Shown here piece after piece: positions 33,522-62,908 of a stretch of 64,000 nt of DNA; position 1 is the stretch's first letter; the number at the start of each line of letters is the position of its first letter. Under the pieces are notes generated by a model. It had not been told where the DNA came from. It made no database searches and saw nothing but the letters and a program-made list of their open reading frames with translations. The translations under genes were made by a program, and so were the position numbers. Source of the DNA: Henricia sp. BOLD:AAB3569 (Eukaryota; Echinodermata; Asteroidea; Spinulosida; Echinasteridae). Location of the stretch: contig JBBELK010000368.1 in NCBI GenBank assembly GCA_037783545.1, forward strand, positions 620,001 through 684,000, in the 5' to 3' direction.

Positions 33522-34769
33522 GGTACGTTCAGACGGAGGCACAAGTTGGTACTTTTTTAATTGCGCTTGGGTTGTTTAGATAATAATTCCTTAATCCAAA
33601 ATACGCTTGCGTTCATACAGAAAAGTTACGCCGGCACTTCACGATAAAAGTGGCTCAAGTTATTCCTCCAAGATTAAGCAACGCGAAATTCCTGAGGTGA
33701 CCTTCCGGTCACGCAAGCGCGCGTGCGGGAAAACGGCGGCGCGCCATAATGCATCCACAACATAATATGGAGGTTTAGATGCACGTAAAACGCGAACGCG
33801 AACGTGAAATGCTTTAAACACTTGGTCATTATTCTGAGGACTTTAATAGAACAGATGAAAACAAAAACCTACATTTTTTTACTTTTATGGTGAGATAAAA
33901 CTTTTGCATGTGACCAAGATTCGAGCCCGAGTTCTAAGAGTAAGACCTCCTCCTGAGGTGACCGATGCTGAAATAATTTCGCGTTCACGTTTGCGTTTTA
34001 CGTGCATCTAAACCTCCCTAATAAACAAGGCCCAGTATACATGTATGCTCACCGCGCATTGTGCATGTGGGATATGTCAAAATGGCTCCGTGCAATTTGA
34101 TCAACGATATTTTTCGCGTTTTTGCTTGCCTGTATTCGGGGTGAAAGAGAGGGGTCGTCGGATGATGAGGCCAAGTGTAACAAACGAGTGCATGCTGGAG
34201 AAAATCATGAGAAGGGTTAGGGTTAGGGTTCTGCTTCAGCCCCTTGATTTTGTTTTTTATTTGGAGTGTCGTCCGTGGAGGGTAGCCGAAGTGCAACTCC
34301 GCCATTGCAATCTGGACGCAATCCTTTCCAGTATGGTCTTCTTCATCACCGGCGCAGCATGATGGAATTCCTCGTCCCAAATATTTATTAGAGCGAGGTT
34401 TCTCGACTTTGCCAATTTGATCCACGAATTTGAGTATATTTTTCAGCAGCCATATTCCAGTTGTTCTCTCATCAGAATTACACGTGGATATTACGGTAAT
34501 GGAGGGTATGGTAGTTGGTCAGCGCGAATAAACTACGACAGGAAGTGGCAGGTCAGTTGCGTTCCACCGGAGATTTACGACTCGGCGCAGCAGGGGGTGA
34601 CAGTTGTCCTTGGCGCAACTTGCGCTATTCCTCCACTTTTCGCGAGAATAAGTTACGCCACCTTGGTGGCGTAACTTACTCCTCTGCGGGTGGATTAGAG
34701 CGTTCCAACGAGGAATAACTTAGTATTTTCGGATTAACGATTAACTTACGCCTCGTCTGAACGTACCCA
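33522..34769. mobile_element. Large inverted-repeat element with gggtacgttcagacg ends
   Basis: gggtacgttcagacggaggc is mirrored by cgcctcgtctgaacgtaccc. Inside, 33769-34016 is another inverted pair (ggaggtttagatgcacgtaa mirrored by ttacgtgcatctaaacctcc), and 34640-34680 has a small palindrome. It includes three TTAGGG units at 34215-34231. No transposase recognised. Confidence 0.75.
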
Positions 34770-34841
34770 TAAACATGTTTTGTTAGCTTGAGGGAAAGTG
34801 GTGATTGAAGCACAACTCGACCCTGCCAACTTGAAAATACC

Positions 34842-34855
34842 CCCCCCCCCCCCGG
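34842..34855. repeat. Short poly-C tract
   Basis: A run of C bases in an otherwise ordinary context; one of several C/G homopolymers in the window. Confidence 0.9.
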
Positions 34856-35169
34856 CCCCTTTACACAACGGGGTCAGACTGGAAAACATTCCACACATCT
34901 ATTAGTATCACGGGTCAAAAATGCCAAGGAATTATGAATAGCGATCACGATTATTAAGAGAGTGATGACTGATTGTATTTCACACCACGAGATCCGCCGG
35001 TTCCAGACGCGCCGTGGCGGCCCCGTAGGGACAAGTTGGACGCCCCGGTAATTGGGATCAATCTGGCGGAGTAGGTGGCCGGATTAACGGCTGAATCCGC
35101 GTTTAACGTGCCCCGTGAATCACCCCCAGCTCGTGGATGACGTCATCTTGAAAGTAAGTGTGGATATTA

Positions 35170-35304
35170 GGCTGGATCCGAATTAGTGGCTTTGGCTGTG
35201 GCTTTGGCTGCTGCTATGCTGTTTCTGATGACTTTCATTGTCCGCCCATAGCAGCAGCATAGCAACAGCCACAGCCAAAGCCACTATTTCGGATTCAGCC
35301 TTAT
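35170..35304. repeat. Inverted repeat (ggctttggctgtggctttgg)
   Basis: Left arm gtggctttggctgtggcttt...gctgctatgctg mirrors right arm cagcatagcaacagcc...aaagccac. About 135 bp. Confidence 0.85.
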
Positions 35305-35399
35305 TTTTCCCCATAGGGGGCCGTCCAAAGTTGTCTTAGTTCTTTTCACATATCTACAGAGACTAGTATTACAGTATTTTTCGAGACGCCTATAGGCCT

Positions 35400-35468
35400 C
35401 GCCACCACCGCCCCCACCCCCCCCCCCCCCCCCCCCCCACCCCCCACCCCCCACCCCCCACCCCCCAA
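35400..35468. repeat. C-rich tract (CCCCCCA)n
   Basis: Pure C run followed by five CCCCCCA-type units; the mirror-image composition of the G tract at 6714-6878. Confidence 0.95.
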
Positions 35469-35824
35469 CACCCGAAATGCTTAACATTTTGTTCTGTCAG
35501 TACCATGAAGTGTCAACGTTTGCATGTAAACTCCTACGCGGCCCCTCGACCCTATGCACTCCCCTTCCTGTACTCTTTGTAGAACCGAGAATATGTTGAC
35601 AACTTTCAAATTGTCCCAAAATTGCACGTTTCTGGAAGCAAAACTGCAATATTATTTATGAAACTTTGATTGGTCTCCTAAAAGTTTTCATAAATTTAAA
35701 GAGAAATTATCAATTTCTATAAAATCTTATTTTAAAGTCACACTTTGTGCACTTTATAAAGGTAGTATACATAATTGGTAAACTGTTAAAAACGGCGTGA
35801 TTTCCACTGATAAGTGAAACACTG

Positions 35825-36035
35825 CAAAAACTGTGGTGTTAAATGAACACCAGTGGTGTTGTCTTATATATACCAAGCCTGGTGTTAAGTTTTAACACCT
35901 GGGGTGTTAAAAATAATGCATTTATTCCAAGTGTGAAATAAAAACTAACACCTATGGTGTTAAATTTTAACACAAGTCTTGGTATCTATATAAGACAACA
36001 CCACTGGTGTTAATTCAACACCACATTTTTTTGCA
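35825..36035. mobile_element. Inverted-repeat element with repeated ggtgttaa motifs
   Basis: cactgcaaaaactgtggtgt at the left mirrors acaccacatttttttgcagt at the right. Inside, gtcttatatataccaag and cttggtatctatataagac are mirrored, and at least eight GGTGTTA/TAACACC motifs occur. Confidence 0.85.
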
Positions 36036-36944
36036 GTGGAGCTTATAAAAAAAATGTCGAGAAAACTACCTTGTATAGAAATTTCAGCCACATAGATACA
36101 GTAATACTCTAGAAAACCTGGAAAAACCATGGTTTTTATGCATGAATGAATGGCTCCAAGAATCGCCTACAGGCGATCTTCGGAGATTCAAACTGTTGTA
36201 ATTTTTCTCATGAATGGGGGCACTTCAGACGAAATAATTTCACAGGATGATTACTACCATAACCATCTTGATAACAAGTAGAGCTTTTAGATAATAATTC
36301 AGACATTTGTAGAGGGTAGGCCTAATTACAAACATGTAGACTACCTTAAAAGCAAAATTAAAACTTAGCCAAAATGAAGGTTAATGAACACGCGCGTTTC
36401 TGACAGCTGCGCGCGTTGCGTTCTGATGCTGCGTTCGGCTTTCCGGAAACGCGCACACTTCCCCCAGATATTTTCCTTTCGAAACAAAAAGGATGCACAA
36501 TTTTATGTTACGTTGGGCCCTTTCGTCGTTGCAACTTCAACATAAATTGTCACACTTTCGAAGGAGCCGAGGACGCATAATTTGGATACACCATGTCACA
36601 TTTTATTTCAGCCCGTACATGGGGCGCATCGATTTTGAGAAACCCTACTTTTTGCAAGGTAAGTACAAGCTACTTTTTTTCTGGATTACAAATTAAAATT
36701 TGATGTAGGCTGGGCCAACATCACTGTAGGCCTATACAGACAACAAATAAAAATACCTTTTGTGAGCGGGATAACTTGCATAAACTCATTTTCAAATAAT
36801 CCTGCGAAAGTATGTGAATTTGAATATAAATGCATGATGCTTACCAAGTTTCTAATAATTTGCCTAGGATGCCTATGTTTTTTATACTTTTTTCAGACGA
36901 TTTTCGTCAACGTCGCCAAAATAACTAGTCGGGATTTTCACAAA

Positions 36945-37043
36945 ATGACCGTGCGCCCTCAACGTGGAAAAACAGGGCAAGCATCGGCAATTTCTCTGGT
37001 GATTCAGAAGCAAGCTGCCTTGCGTTCTCCCGCCCTCAACAAG
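36945..37043 (+). CDS. Candidate alternative first coding exon of the malic enzyme gene
   Basis: An ATG at 36945 opens 33 codons ending ...LRSPALNK at a GT donor (37044), phase 0. Joined to 40751 this reads ALNK/GTAFTLHERQ, matching the conserved malic enzyme N-terminal pattern R-x-P-x-LNK-G. The 33 residues contain Lys and Arg but no Asp or Glu, which fits a mitochondrial presequence better than the acidic alternative first exon at 39747. A pyrimidine-rich tract and AG at 36896 suggest an upstream noncoding exon. One candidate ends at 36658 (caag/gtaagt); its own frame does not continue into this exon. Confidence 0.5.
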
Positions 37044-37168
37044 GTATAGACCCCTTGCACCGGCGCCCATGACAGGGGTCAGGTTTTCATATTTGAATGA
37101 TGTGACAATAGATCCACAAATTGTCGACGCACAGTGTGACTGTCCCTTGTCATGGCCGCCCGAAGTAT

Positions 37169-37399
37169 AATGTATCCATAGAGTTATATATAGTAAACTA
37201 GAGTGCCACTCTCAATACTTGATGTGCCGATATGGACGCCGCCATGCGCTATGGGTGCTCAGTGGGCAAAGCTGTGTTGAATGCCAACTTTGCAATCATA
37301 GCGTTAAGCAAACATGGCGCCGCCCGCATCGGCACGGCGGTCCACACACGTGGCTTGAATAGCCAGTGCACACTCTAGTTTACTATATATAACTCTATG
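37169..37399. mobile_element. Inverted-repeat element in the malic enzyme 5' region
   Basis: atagagttatatatagtaaa mirrors tttactatatataactctat perfectly; the ends continue ctagagtg/cactctag. About 230 bp, just downstream of the candidate alternative first exon. Confidence 0.88.
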
Positions 37400-37554
37400 A
37401 ATATATCTTACTATGCCGTGACAAGACTGGTTATCTTACACACTATAGTGTATGTAGGTAGGTGGAATATAAGCGATCTGTAGTGGACAGGGCAGCAGTC
37501 TAGCAAAAGCATTGTCTTTTTGGAGATGGATTATGCGTTGCTTCAATTCTCGTA

Positions 37555-37665
37555 TATAGACTACTAAAGTGTGACGTCAGTCGCAAGGGTAACTGGGTCT
37601 GGACATCTACTGGTCATCTGAAACGTCTATTACTAAAGCGTGGCTCACTGGTAATTTTAGTTAAG
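37555..37665. repeat. gtgacgtcag-type dispersed repeat
   Basis: actactaaagtgtgacgtca, then tctgaaacgtctattact; same family as 9780-10110. It lies directly downstream of the TMEM45-like gene (minus strand). Confidence 0.65.
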
Positions 37666-37673
37666 GGGGTTAG

Positions 37674-38469
37674 TTAGTATATACAGTCTGTATATATCCG
37701 ATGTCGTCGTCTTCTTGCGCAAAGCCAAGCCACAGCACTAACAACGGTGGTGACTGTGACAGCAAGTAAAACATGCCAGGCGTAGAAAGCGGTTAGAACC
37801 CCGAGCACCGGCCGCTCCGTCGTCCCCGTCCCACGCCGATGGTCCTTCCCGCCAAGGATTGTACAAGACAAACCCCGTTTGGATGAACCAAGTTCCTTGC
37901 AAGACGGTACAGGTCGCCCAGAATTCCCTCAGAAGAATCCGAGACCCTGTCCGAGTCTGATTGTCCAGCAAACCCTCGAGGGGACACCCCACCGCGCACC
38001 CCATGATAGCTAAGACGAGGGAAATATGAAGCCTCACGTCTACGGAGGATCGTCCGTGGAGATGGAAGTAGAATAAAAACCCTTCCACCCAGAACGCCAC
38101 GGCTTGGAAAACTTGTTCCTGCCCGGGTCGGAGCCGGACACAAGTCGCTCCCAGGATCTCCACAACACCGGCTAAACCAAAGAATGCGTACATGGTGGCG
38201 TGTTGATAGTTGTTCAAATTCACAAACTGGCGGTTTTTGTCGATAAGGTTCCACCCACCCCAGTACAATTCACCCAGGCCGGCTATAGTCGTGCCAGAAA
38301 TTATGATGATTCCTTCGACGAGGTTTGGGTTTCGACAGCAGCAGCCAAAGCCGCGCGCGCGGCGCCGAACACCGGGACGCCACTTCGACACAACGGCGCG
38401 AATTGTGTACCACATGCCGAAGAAAATGAAAAATATTCCCGGGATAACGTGTCCAATAAAAGTGCCCAT
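37674..38469 (-). CDS. TMEM45 (DUF716) family membrane protein, intronless, frameshifted near the 3' end
   Basis: From ATG 38469 (MGTFIGHVIPG, the typical TMEM45 start) one frame runs to 37738 (243 aa). It shows the family landmarks: a hydrophobic first helix, YQHATMYAFFGLAG, EGFLFYFHLHGR, and LQGTWFIQTGFVLYNPW. After the run GDDGAAG, around 37806-37815, homology moves to another frame. There, VLTAFYAWHVLLAVTV (last helix) followed by a basic tail ends at 37674. In the original frame the end is a non-family Cys/His-rich tail. A one-base difference explains this: a sequencing error, a real allele, or early decay. No intron is visible, whereas vertebrate TMEM45 genes are, as I recall, split, so this could be a retrocopy. 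It lies antisense between the two candidate malic enzyme first exons. The function of the family is poorly known; multi-pass membrane protein. Confidence 0.8.
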
Positions 38470-38639
38470 GTTCAGCACAACTCAGTAACCAGTTTTCTCC
38501 ATTTTTTACCTAAGAGCATTTAGCAAAATGCACACGAACTGCGACTATCGTCACTTTTGTATTTCTTATTTGAAGTGCGCACTCGTACTTTAAAGTTGCA
38601 CTGCCCGTGTTTGGGCCGATTTTGGCGTACAATTTTTTT

Positions 38640-39740
38640 TTTTAAAGTTAAATAGGTATTTTTCTAGAATAGAAAAAGTTATCAGCTTTCATTTGGTACC
38701 AAGAACGTAAAAATCCGTCAAGGATTAATGCCAGTCGATTAAAAACAAGAAATGATTAAAAGGCTGGCAGGTCATTTAATCGACAGGGTTATGACGTAAA
38801 TGTACATGTGCGCGTACATGTGTACATTGTACACATACTATGTACATATGAGCGTACGCGCACATGTACAACATGTGAAGCAAAATCAAAATAGACTGCC
38901 GAAGTGAATACGTCATATTTTGTTAGTTGCCTAGGCAATGGCTCTAAGCTAAAAATCACTCAACCGTGTCCAGGGTTTTTTTGCAATGGTACTTTTTCCG
39001 ACGGCCATGATAGTTTAGAGCATATGGCAACGCACGTCACACTTTGGCTGTCTATCGTACAGTAATTAAAAACGAAATGTTATTTTGTGTGTTAGTATTC
39101 TGGAAATGGCGTATAATAAAAATACATCAATTTATATGTTAATCTTAACTGATACCACACCAGGCGACTTATGATCTCGTATTAAAGGCACAGGCTCGTC
39201 AGCAATGCGCGCGTGAGGCCAAATTCATGCCACGAAATACGCAGCTCCATGCCTTTGCTATATACTGTTTGTGTATGTACCTGATGACTAATCCAGCTAT
39301 ACTAGGTCGTAATAATAAAATATTGATAACATCGGAAATGAGCAGAATTTTGCTAAATATGATGGTAAGCCCGTATATATGTGTATTTTCGTGGAAGCAG
39401 TTTAATCGTAAATGTCCCAATGCTTTCAACTGAAAACCTATTTTGTGACAAAACAACGATTTGTTTTACCATTTTCCTGACACAATTGGGTGTGAATTTT
39501 ACTAAACCGCCTTTTTCGATTATCTGGACTTCACAAACATCGCACCGGCACTGCACCCCCTTTTTTCTTCCCAAACTCCTCCCACAACGAGTCACATCGT
39601 CTGACTGTGTGAGGGCGCCCTACACTTAATACGAACGTCTTATACCCAGACTGCGTCTCTCGCTATGATTTGGTTCTTGCTGATGAAGTACCAGACTGCT
39701 GTGTTTATGTTATGGTCGCGCCCACCATTTCGCTTGTGGC
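38640..39740. other. Region upstream of the second malic enzyme first exon
   Basis: 38895-39060 is a copy of the gccatgg/gacgtca repeat family. A tgtacatgtg-rich stretch lies at 38802-38878. The remainder has no recognised coding signal. Confidence 0.5.
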
Positions 39741-39746
39741 TGAACG

Positions 39747-50961
<11,215 letters not shown>

Positions 50962-52340
50962 ACATTTCGGTACGGGCTGGATTCGCACTGAGCTTTTTCA
51001 CGCATTTACGCACGTAAACGTGTGTCTGTCTTGCAGATACAATTGTCTAATCATATACCAAATCTTTCAAGCGAAATACCCTCAAAAAAATATCTGCGTA
51101 CATCCCACAATATCCCTAACTTATTGTGAGTAGCGTGCATTTACCTCCGCACGCAAAGAAAATACTTCTGAAGTACTTCTGACATTTTGAAATTTATTTC
51201 AAATTTGCAATTCCGTGGAGTTGCAAAAACGCACTTGCATCTATAAGCTACACTAAATGATCTCTTTATTTTTGTGTTGTGGGTATTGGTTTTAAAATAT
51301 GGTGATAAAGTGAAATATTTCTTTTTAATGAAATTGTATATGTCAATTGCGGACTGAAACCACCCACAAACTGAGCATATTAAATCCAATGTCCGCTGCT
51401 AAGTTTGTGCAATATATCTGAAGTTTGGTGCTGTATTAAAATTTATTTATTTTTGATTTTTTTTTTGTATGTTTTAATCAAAACATTTCAGGCAATTTTA
51501 TTTAGTTATTTTTAACTGTGTTTTGGTTCAGGTTTTGGGCAGAAAATTTAAAGAAGCGTGTCCAGATCATATTGTTGACACACCATTTTTCTCCCACGGG
51601 TATTGAGATTTTGATACCATTTGTCATATTTTTTCTCATTCCTATTCTGAAATGTTGCGCCCTCAATCGGTATATTTCAAGGGATATTGTCACAAATCCA
51701 CCGAAGTTTAAAAAACTAATTTATCCGGTTACATAAAAAGCCTTTTTTCCAAAAAAATAAACGGCCGGAAATAATATTTTTAACTCTTCAAGTCCAAAAA
51801 AACGTTGAAAAATTTCTCACTTACTGATCAACGATGTCCGGATATGCCCTATGTCATGTATACTACATGTATGTACAGCCTATGTACATGATTTGCACGC
51901 ATGCAGTATGTCTGTATCCCGGCCATAATCATTCACGGCTAAAGTACCGCGAAACCAGACTATTGATCAGAAGTACATAGACTATAGAGGGTGTTGTATC
52001 CATACAGCAGTGGTGCCGGTGACATTGCACACTGTCAATGCACATGTACATACTGTACATGTGCTGGCAAGGCTGTGTGCACACGTACGTACACGCATAC
52101 GTACGTACATATGATACACGCATAATGTTTTTTTTTTTTCTGGCCCTAAAGGTAAGAGCCACTGGCATCCCTGCATAAAGCAGTGCAGTGATTACACCGA
52201 CTTTTTTGCTTCCATACCAAATTGGGGATTGCAAATTTCCTGTCTTCTTTCCATGGATAGTATTTTGGGGAGGTATTTTAAATGATCGTTTGGTTAAAAC
52301 GAAATTCAGTTTTTTGAAAAATCTAGTCACGCTCCTTTAA
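50962..52340. other. Region downstream of malic enzyme
   Basis: 51545-51720 and 52200-52340 are pieces of the 11870-type repeat family, with a tgtacatgtac-rich stretch between (51850-52110). 3' UTR limits are unclear. Confidence 0.5.
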
Positions 52341-53280
52341 TCGAGCCTTTTCAGGCAATTTTATTTAGTTTTTTTAACTGATTTTTGGTCAGGATTTGGG
52401 CAACAAAATTATGTAAGATTTTAAGTTGACAAAACACGGGTCTTTTTGGTCTATTTTTGGTAACGAAGATTAAATACTTGTGCACTTCGTTGCTTTTCAA
52501 ATTAGAATATTTATCTACTAAAGCATTTTACTTCAAAAAGTGGTAAATTATAAGGGTGCTACTGTTGGTATTGGTGTGTGCTTTTTACTAAAACTTGGAC
52601 ATTTTAAGTTGTTTTTTATTAATTTTAAGTAAAACATGTGAATTGGTTCACAAAACAGTATTTAGTACATGTATATAAGACTACACCATTGTTGTTATAC
52701 ATACATGTACATTCAATATGCAAATCAATGCAAATTAATGCAAATTTATGCAAACTTTATCTAAAAGAATGCAAACATATGCAAAGAAAATATTAGCCAA
52801 ATATATTACTCAGGTGTGTTTATATCTAAAATTTGTATCCGCGGTACAATTTTTTACTTTAGTAAACTACCTTTTTTTCAGGCAACTATAAGTGACCCTT
52901 GACCCTTCACTGGTTCACTTGAATAAAATGCTTAATTAATATGCAGAATGTGCTGGGTACCAGGAATGCTCAACCGATTTGTTCTTCAAACCTCCATGAA
53001 TGAAACATAACTCTCCTAACGATAGTTTCTTTTCAAAAGCCGGACTGAATTTTCCAAATCAACTGGTATTTATTACAACAAAAAATTTTGGTCAAAAAAT
53101 TTTGACCTTAAATTTCTAATTACATTCCCAAAAAATGCACAAAATGATCACCACCAATAAGGGTATATATTTATGAAGATAAAATTAACTTTAACAATTA
53201 GTTTAAGAGATGTATTTATGATTATTTAAATTTTAATTAATGTATCGTATAATATACAGTGTCTCACTTTGTTGAATTAA
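52340..53280. other. AT-rich intergenic sequence
   Basis: A run of gcaaat/tgcaaa words at 52715-52790 is the only pattern noted. No coding signal. Confidence 0.4.
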
Positions 53281-53286
53281 ACAGGG

Positions 53287-53640
53287 TGTCCAAAAAATGT
53301 CCAGTAACCTCGGAATCTAGGTTTCCCTGGATCCTAGAACCTTCTTTCATGAAAAATAGTCTTTATTGCATCAAAATCAGTCGAGACAATCAGGAATTGT
53401 GTCATTGTTTGTGCAGCATAAGTGTCACCCTAGTATATGAACCAGATCTGATTATTTGACAAGAACTGGCCGCCCATTTTAGAATAAGTCAACAGCCAGT
53501 CACTGGCCTTACTCCATTTCAGCCCGATTTTGATGAATTAGACTATTTTTCGTTTATTAAGATTTCCCTATCATGGTCTAGGGAAACCTAGATTCTGAGG
53601 ATGTCTGGTTTGGACTGGGCATTTTTTGGGGCACACCCTG
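53287..53640. mobile_element. Inverted-repeat element with cagggtgtccaaaaaatgtc ends
   Basis: acagggtgtccaaaaaatgt at the left; the right end, gcattttttggggcacaccctg, is its imperfect mirror. gaatctaggtttccctgg is mirrored by agggaaacctagattc. About 350 bp. Confidence 0.75.
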
Positions 53641-53798
53641 CACTAATTGATAATTTAAATTTCTGTAATGGGAAGTAAAATATATTGGTTATAATTGATT
53701 AAACTGAGGGAAATTGATATATTTTGTCAAAAATGTCGCCTTCATTTCGAATTCTGAGTGACAAGTACATACCAAAAAAAGTTTGTCATAAATATGTA

Positions 53799-54234
53799 TG
53801 TGGACAAATGTCCATGAGTTTGGGAATCTGGATGCAGTGAAAAGCAACTTGGCTCCACTGGGATTCGAACCGCAGACATTCTGCTTAACGTGCAGACGCC
53901 CTACCAATTGAGCTATGAAGCCAACTGGTGGTCTCGAATCGCACGGCAGTGCAGTGGTTCCTCACTTCTCCCTAAGAATAATCACTTTTTCATACCTAAT
54001 AATTGGGGCAGCCGGGTTGGGGTTTGGGACATATCTTAAATGATCTCTGGGATGGCCAATCCCAATCAGTGAGGAACAACTGCACTGCCGTGATTCGAGA
54101 CCACCAGTTGGCTTCATAGTTCAATTGGTAGGGCGTCTGCACGTTAAGCAGAAGGTCTGCTGTTCGAATCCCGGTGGAGCCAAGTTGCTTTTCACTGCAT
54201 CCAGATTTCCCAAACTCATAGACATTTGTCCACA
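53799..54234. repeat. Head-to-head pair of tRNA-derived elements forming a long inverted repeat
   Basis: Arms 53799-53966 and 54068-54234. Each includes a 74-nt tRNA-like core (53850-53923 minus, 54109-54182 plus) with a seven-pair acceptor stem, D arm, five-pair anticodon stem (tctgc/gcaga) and B box (gttcgaatcc). The anticodon position reads GTT, but base 33 is C and the T stem is imperfect, so these are probably tRNA-derived rather than working tRNA-Asn genes. Confidence 0.75.
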
Positions 54235-54592
54235 TTTGTATCGAATTTATTCACCCCGGCAGTCCCTGGGTCATAATCCCTAAAAATAATCACTTATTCA
54301 TAAATACATAAATGTTAAAATACTTGCAACAAATTCTGAAGGCGGCTACTGAATGAATATTCATATTACCAGTGACGTCAGTCACTACGTGTTGTCATTT
54401 TTCTTGGTGTATCCGACACCTTTTTGCCCCATCACCAAAACAGTCAAATTCCCTTATTCCCGAAATTGTAGGCTATTGGAAACGAACATGAGGAAACCAA
54501 AATGAGCAAAAATGATATTGAAGGACTAGGATAAGTCTACAGTCTCCAAGATGGGAATGAGTCATCGTGATGTCAGTTTGGAAAGCGGTGTG

Positions 54593-55034
54593 TTAAAGGC
54601 GTAAATTATGCCCTGATATTTCGAGAATATTCGTATTTTTAATTTATTTGTTAAATTTCTAAGTCAGCTTTAAAATTGGCATAAAAATGAACAAGCATAA
54701 TATGCGTCTTATACGCAATTCGTGCCGCAAATACAACCGACCAAAAATCGCTCTTGCACCAGAGGTTTAAAGATTTGTACACGTGTATACTGATAGCATG
54801 GCATTCTGTAGTTTGAGCTGGTGGTGCAGCGCCCTACGTAAACAAGTATCGCATGGGACAAGGTTGATGGAATAAGAGACAAAAGCTGACGGTGTTTTTC
54901 GAGTGAATTTCGGGAGTAGCGTGAGACTTGTCATGAAAACAAACATTTTGTCTTCTGAAAAAATAATCTTTTCTTATATTTTGCATCAGTTTGTTACACT
55001 TTTAACGCTCTAAATCGGGCAAAATACACCTTTA
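54593..55034. mobile_element. Possible TTAA-type inverted-repeat element
   Basis: ttaaaggcgtaaattatgcc at the left and ggcaaaatacacctttaa at the right are imperfect mirrors with TTAA at the edges. The interior has no recognised gene. Confidence 0.5.
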
Positions 55035-55608
55035 ATATCCTCGCTAAAATGTCAAGTGATGCTTTTTCTCATTTCGAACAATTTAACAAAACCCTTACGC
55101 TAAGCAAAGATACCCTCGTGAGCATTGCAAAATATACTAAAATTGCAAAAAAAAATTATCTAAACATCTGCCTTTCGAGTATATTTTAAGTTTTATCTGA
55201 GATTGCGACCTTTGCAGATCAAATTTCCTCATTTTGTCCACATCGCACGCTCACGGGCAGTGCAAGAGAAAGCCTATTAACGTTTGTGAGATTCACTGCA
55301 AATGAATATCAGTTCTAGAAATGTATAATGTGGGCACAACCTTCATTAACATATTGTGTACGACTGTTGCATGTCCATGATTTGCATAAACAGGTGGGTT
55401 TATTTCAAATCAAAAATGTTTCACGAAATTTAACAGGGTTTAGTTCAAGATGGGTTTGTGTGCATGCAGAAAGAAAAATTACAATTTGTACGGCAAAGAA
55501 ACCGATTTTAAAGGCCAGTATTTACCCCGCTGAAGATTTACTTCTAGAGTAATTACCTCACCCTGGAGATTCAACGGCACCAACGTACGAGGGCGAGGCC
55601 GACGCGCG

Positions 55609-55616
55609 TATATAAG
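55609..55616 (+). promoter_or_regulatory. TATA box of the alpha-tubulin gene
   Basis: TATATAAG lies 153 nt upstream of the first-exon ATG, in a GC-rich setting (gacgcgcg). Transcription would start about 30 nt downstream near 55640, giving a 5' UTR of about 130 nt and a donor directly after the ATG (atg/gtaaga). Confidence 0.65.
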
Positions 55617-55769
55617 ACGGCAACATCCTGATGCGTTCCTCCATACAGTCGTTCCTCTATCATTAACTTAGAGGATTTAGACTACAGGACGTGTCATCTC
55701 GACTTCAAGATAATATCTTCATCATTTTGCTCGGAGATTTTCAAGGAAGCGAATACCTAAAAAGTCAAA

Positions 55770-62182
<6,413 letters not shown>

Positions 62183-62355
62183 TTGATGAAGCAAGACAGA
62201 AGCATTGCGATCAAGCAAATCGTTTCTAGACATTCGTAAACTGTGTTCCTTCATTCCGTGTGCCTCGCCTCGATGTGCACCAAGCGCTCAATCTTGCCCA
62301 ACAATTTAGGACTGTACATGTATGTAGCTTTGCCGATATGAAGACCTAAGTTAAG

Positions 62356-62556
62356 CAGAGCTGCCAACCCTCCTGGATTTTGCATCAGATTCTTAGGAAA
62401 ATGACTAATTTTGTGAGTCCTGACATGGATAAAAACCCTCCTGAATTGTCAATTAACAATCTTGGGGATTTTTAGATGTGTTTTGGATCACGGAATGAAC
62501 CTGTTTTTCCAGATGTCTTCTCCAAAATCCGGCAGGGTTGGCAACTCTGCTTTAGA
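62356..62556. mobile_element. ~200 bp inverted-repeat element downstream of tubulin, copy 1
   Basis: agagctgccaaccctcctgg mirrors the right end ggcagggttggcaactctgc. The internal ctcctga/aaaccctcctg pattern is shared with copy 2. Confidence 0.82.
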
Positions 62557-62707
62557 TTAAGGCACGTTGCGGACGTAAATACACAAGCACAACTTTTAAA
62601 ACCAATTTGTGCCGGCAGCTGTTTAATTCGGCAAAAGCTTTCTGGCCCGACAGGAGTGTGTCTGCCAAGCTCTTATACAATCTAGTTCAGGTGAAACAGC
62701 ACTGACA

Positions 62708-62908
62708 TCACAGCTGCCAACCCTTCCTGATTTTGGAACATGTTTCCTGGGGAAAAAATTGCTGATTTTGTAACTCCTGACAAATTAAAAACCCTCCTGG
62801 GTTCTCAGTTAACAACCTCATAGATTTTGAGATGCATCTAAAGTCATGAGCTCAACCTATTTCCCGGGTGTCCTCGCCAAAATCAGGAAGGGTTTGCAGC
62901 TCTGCACT
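62708..62908. mobile_element. ~200 bp inverted-repeat element downstream of tubulin, copy 2
   Basis: cacagctgccaacccttcct mirrors aggaagggtttgcagctctg. Same orientation as copy 1, with clear divergence. Confidence 0.82.

Noticed and set aside
36493-36658. Basic, mitochondrial-signal-like frame with a good donor at 36659, as the true start of malic enzyme
   Set aside because: It ends in phase 1, while the next exon needs phase 0 at the best acceptor (36896). It would work only with a poor acceptor at 36867, so I treat it as a possible noncoding 5' exon.
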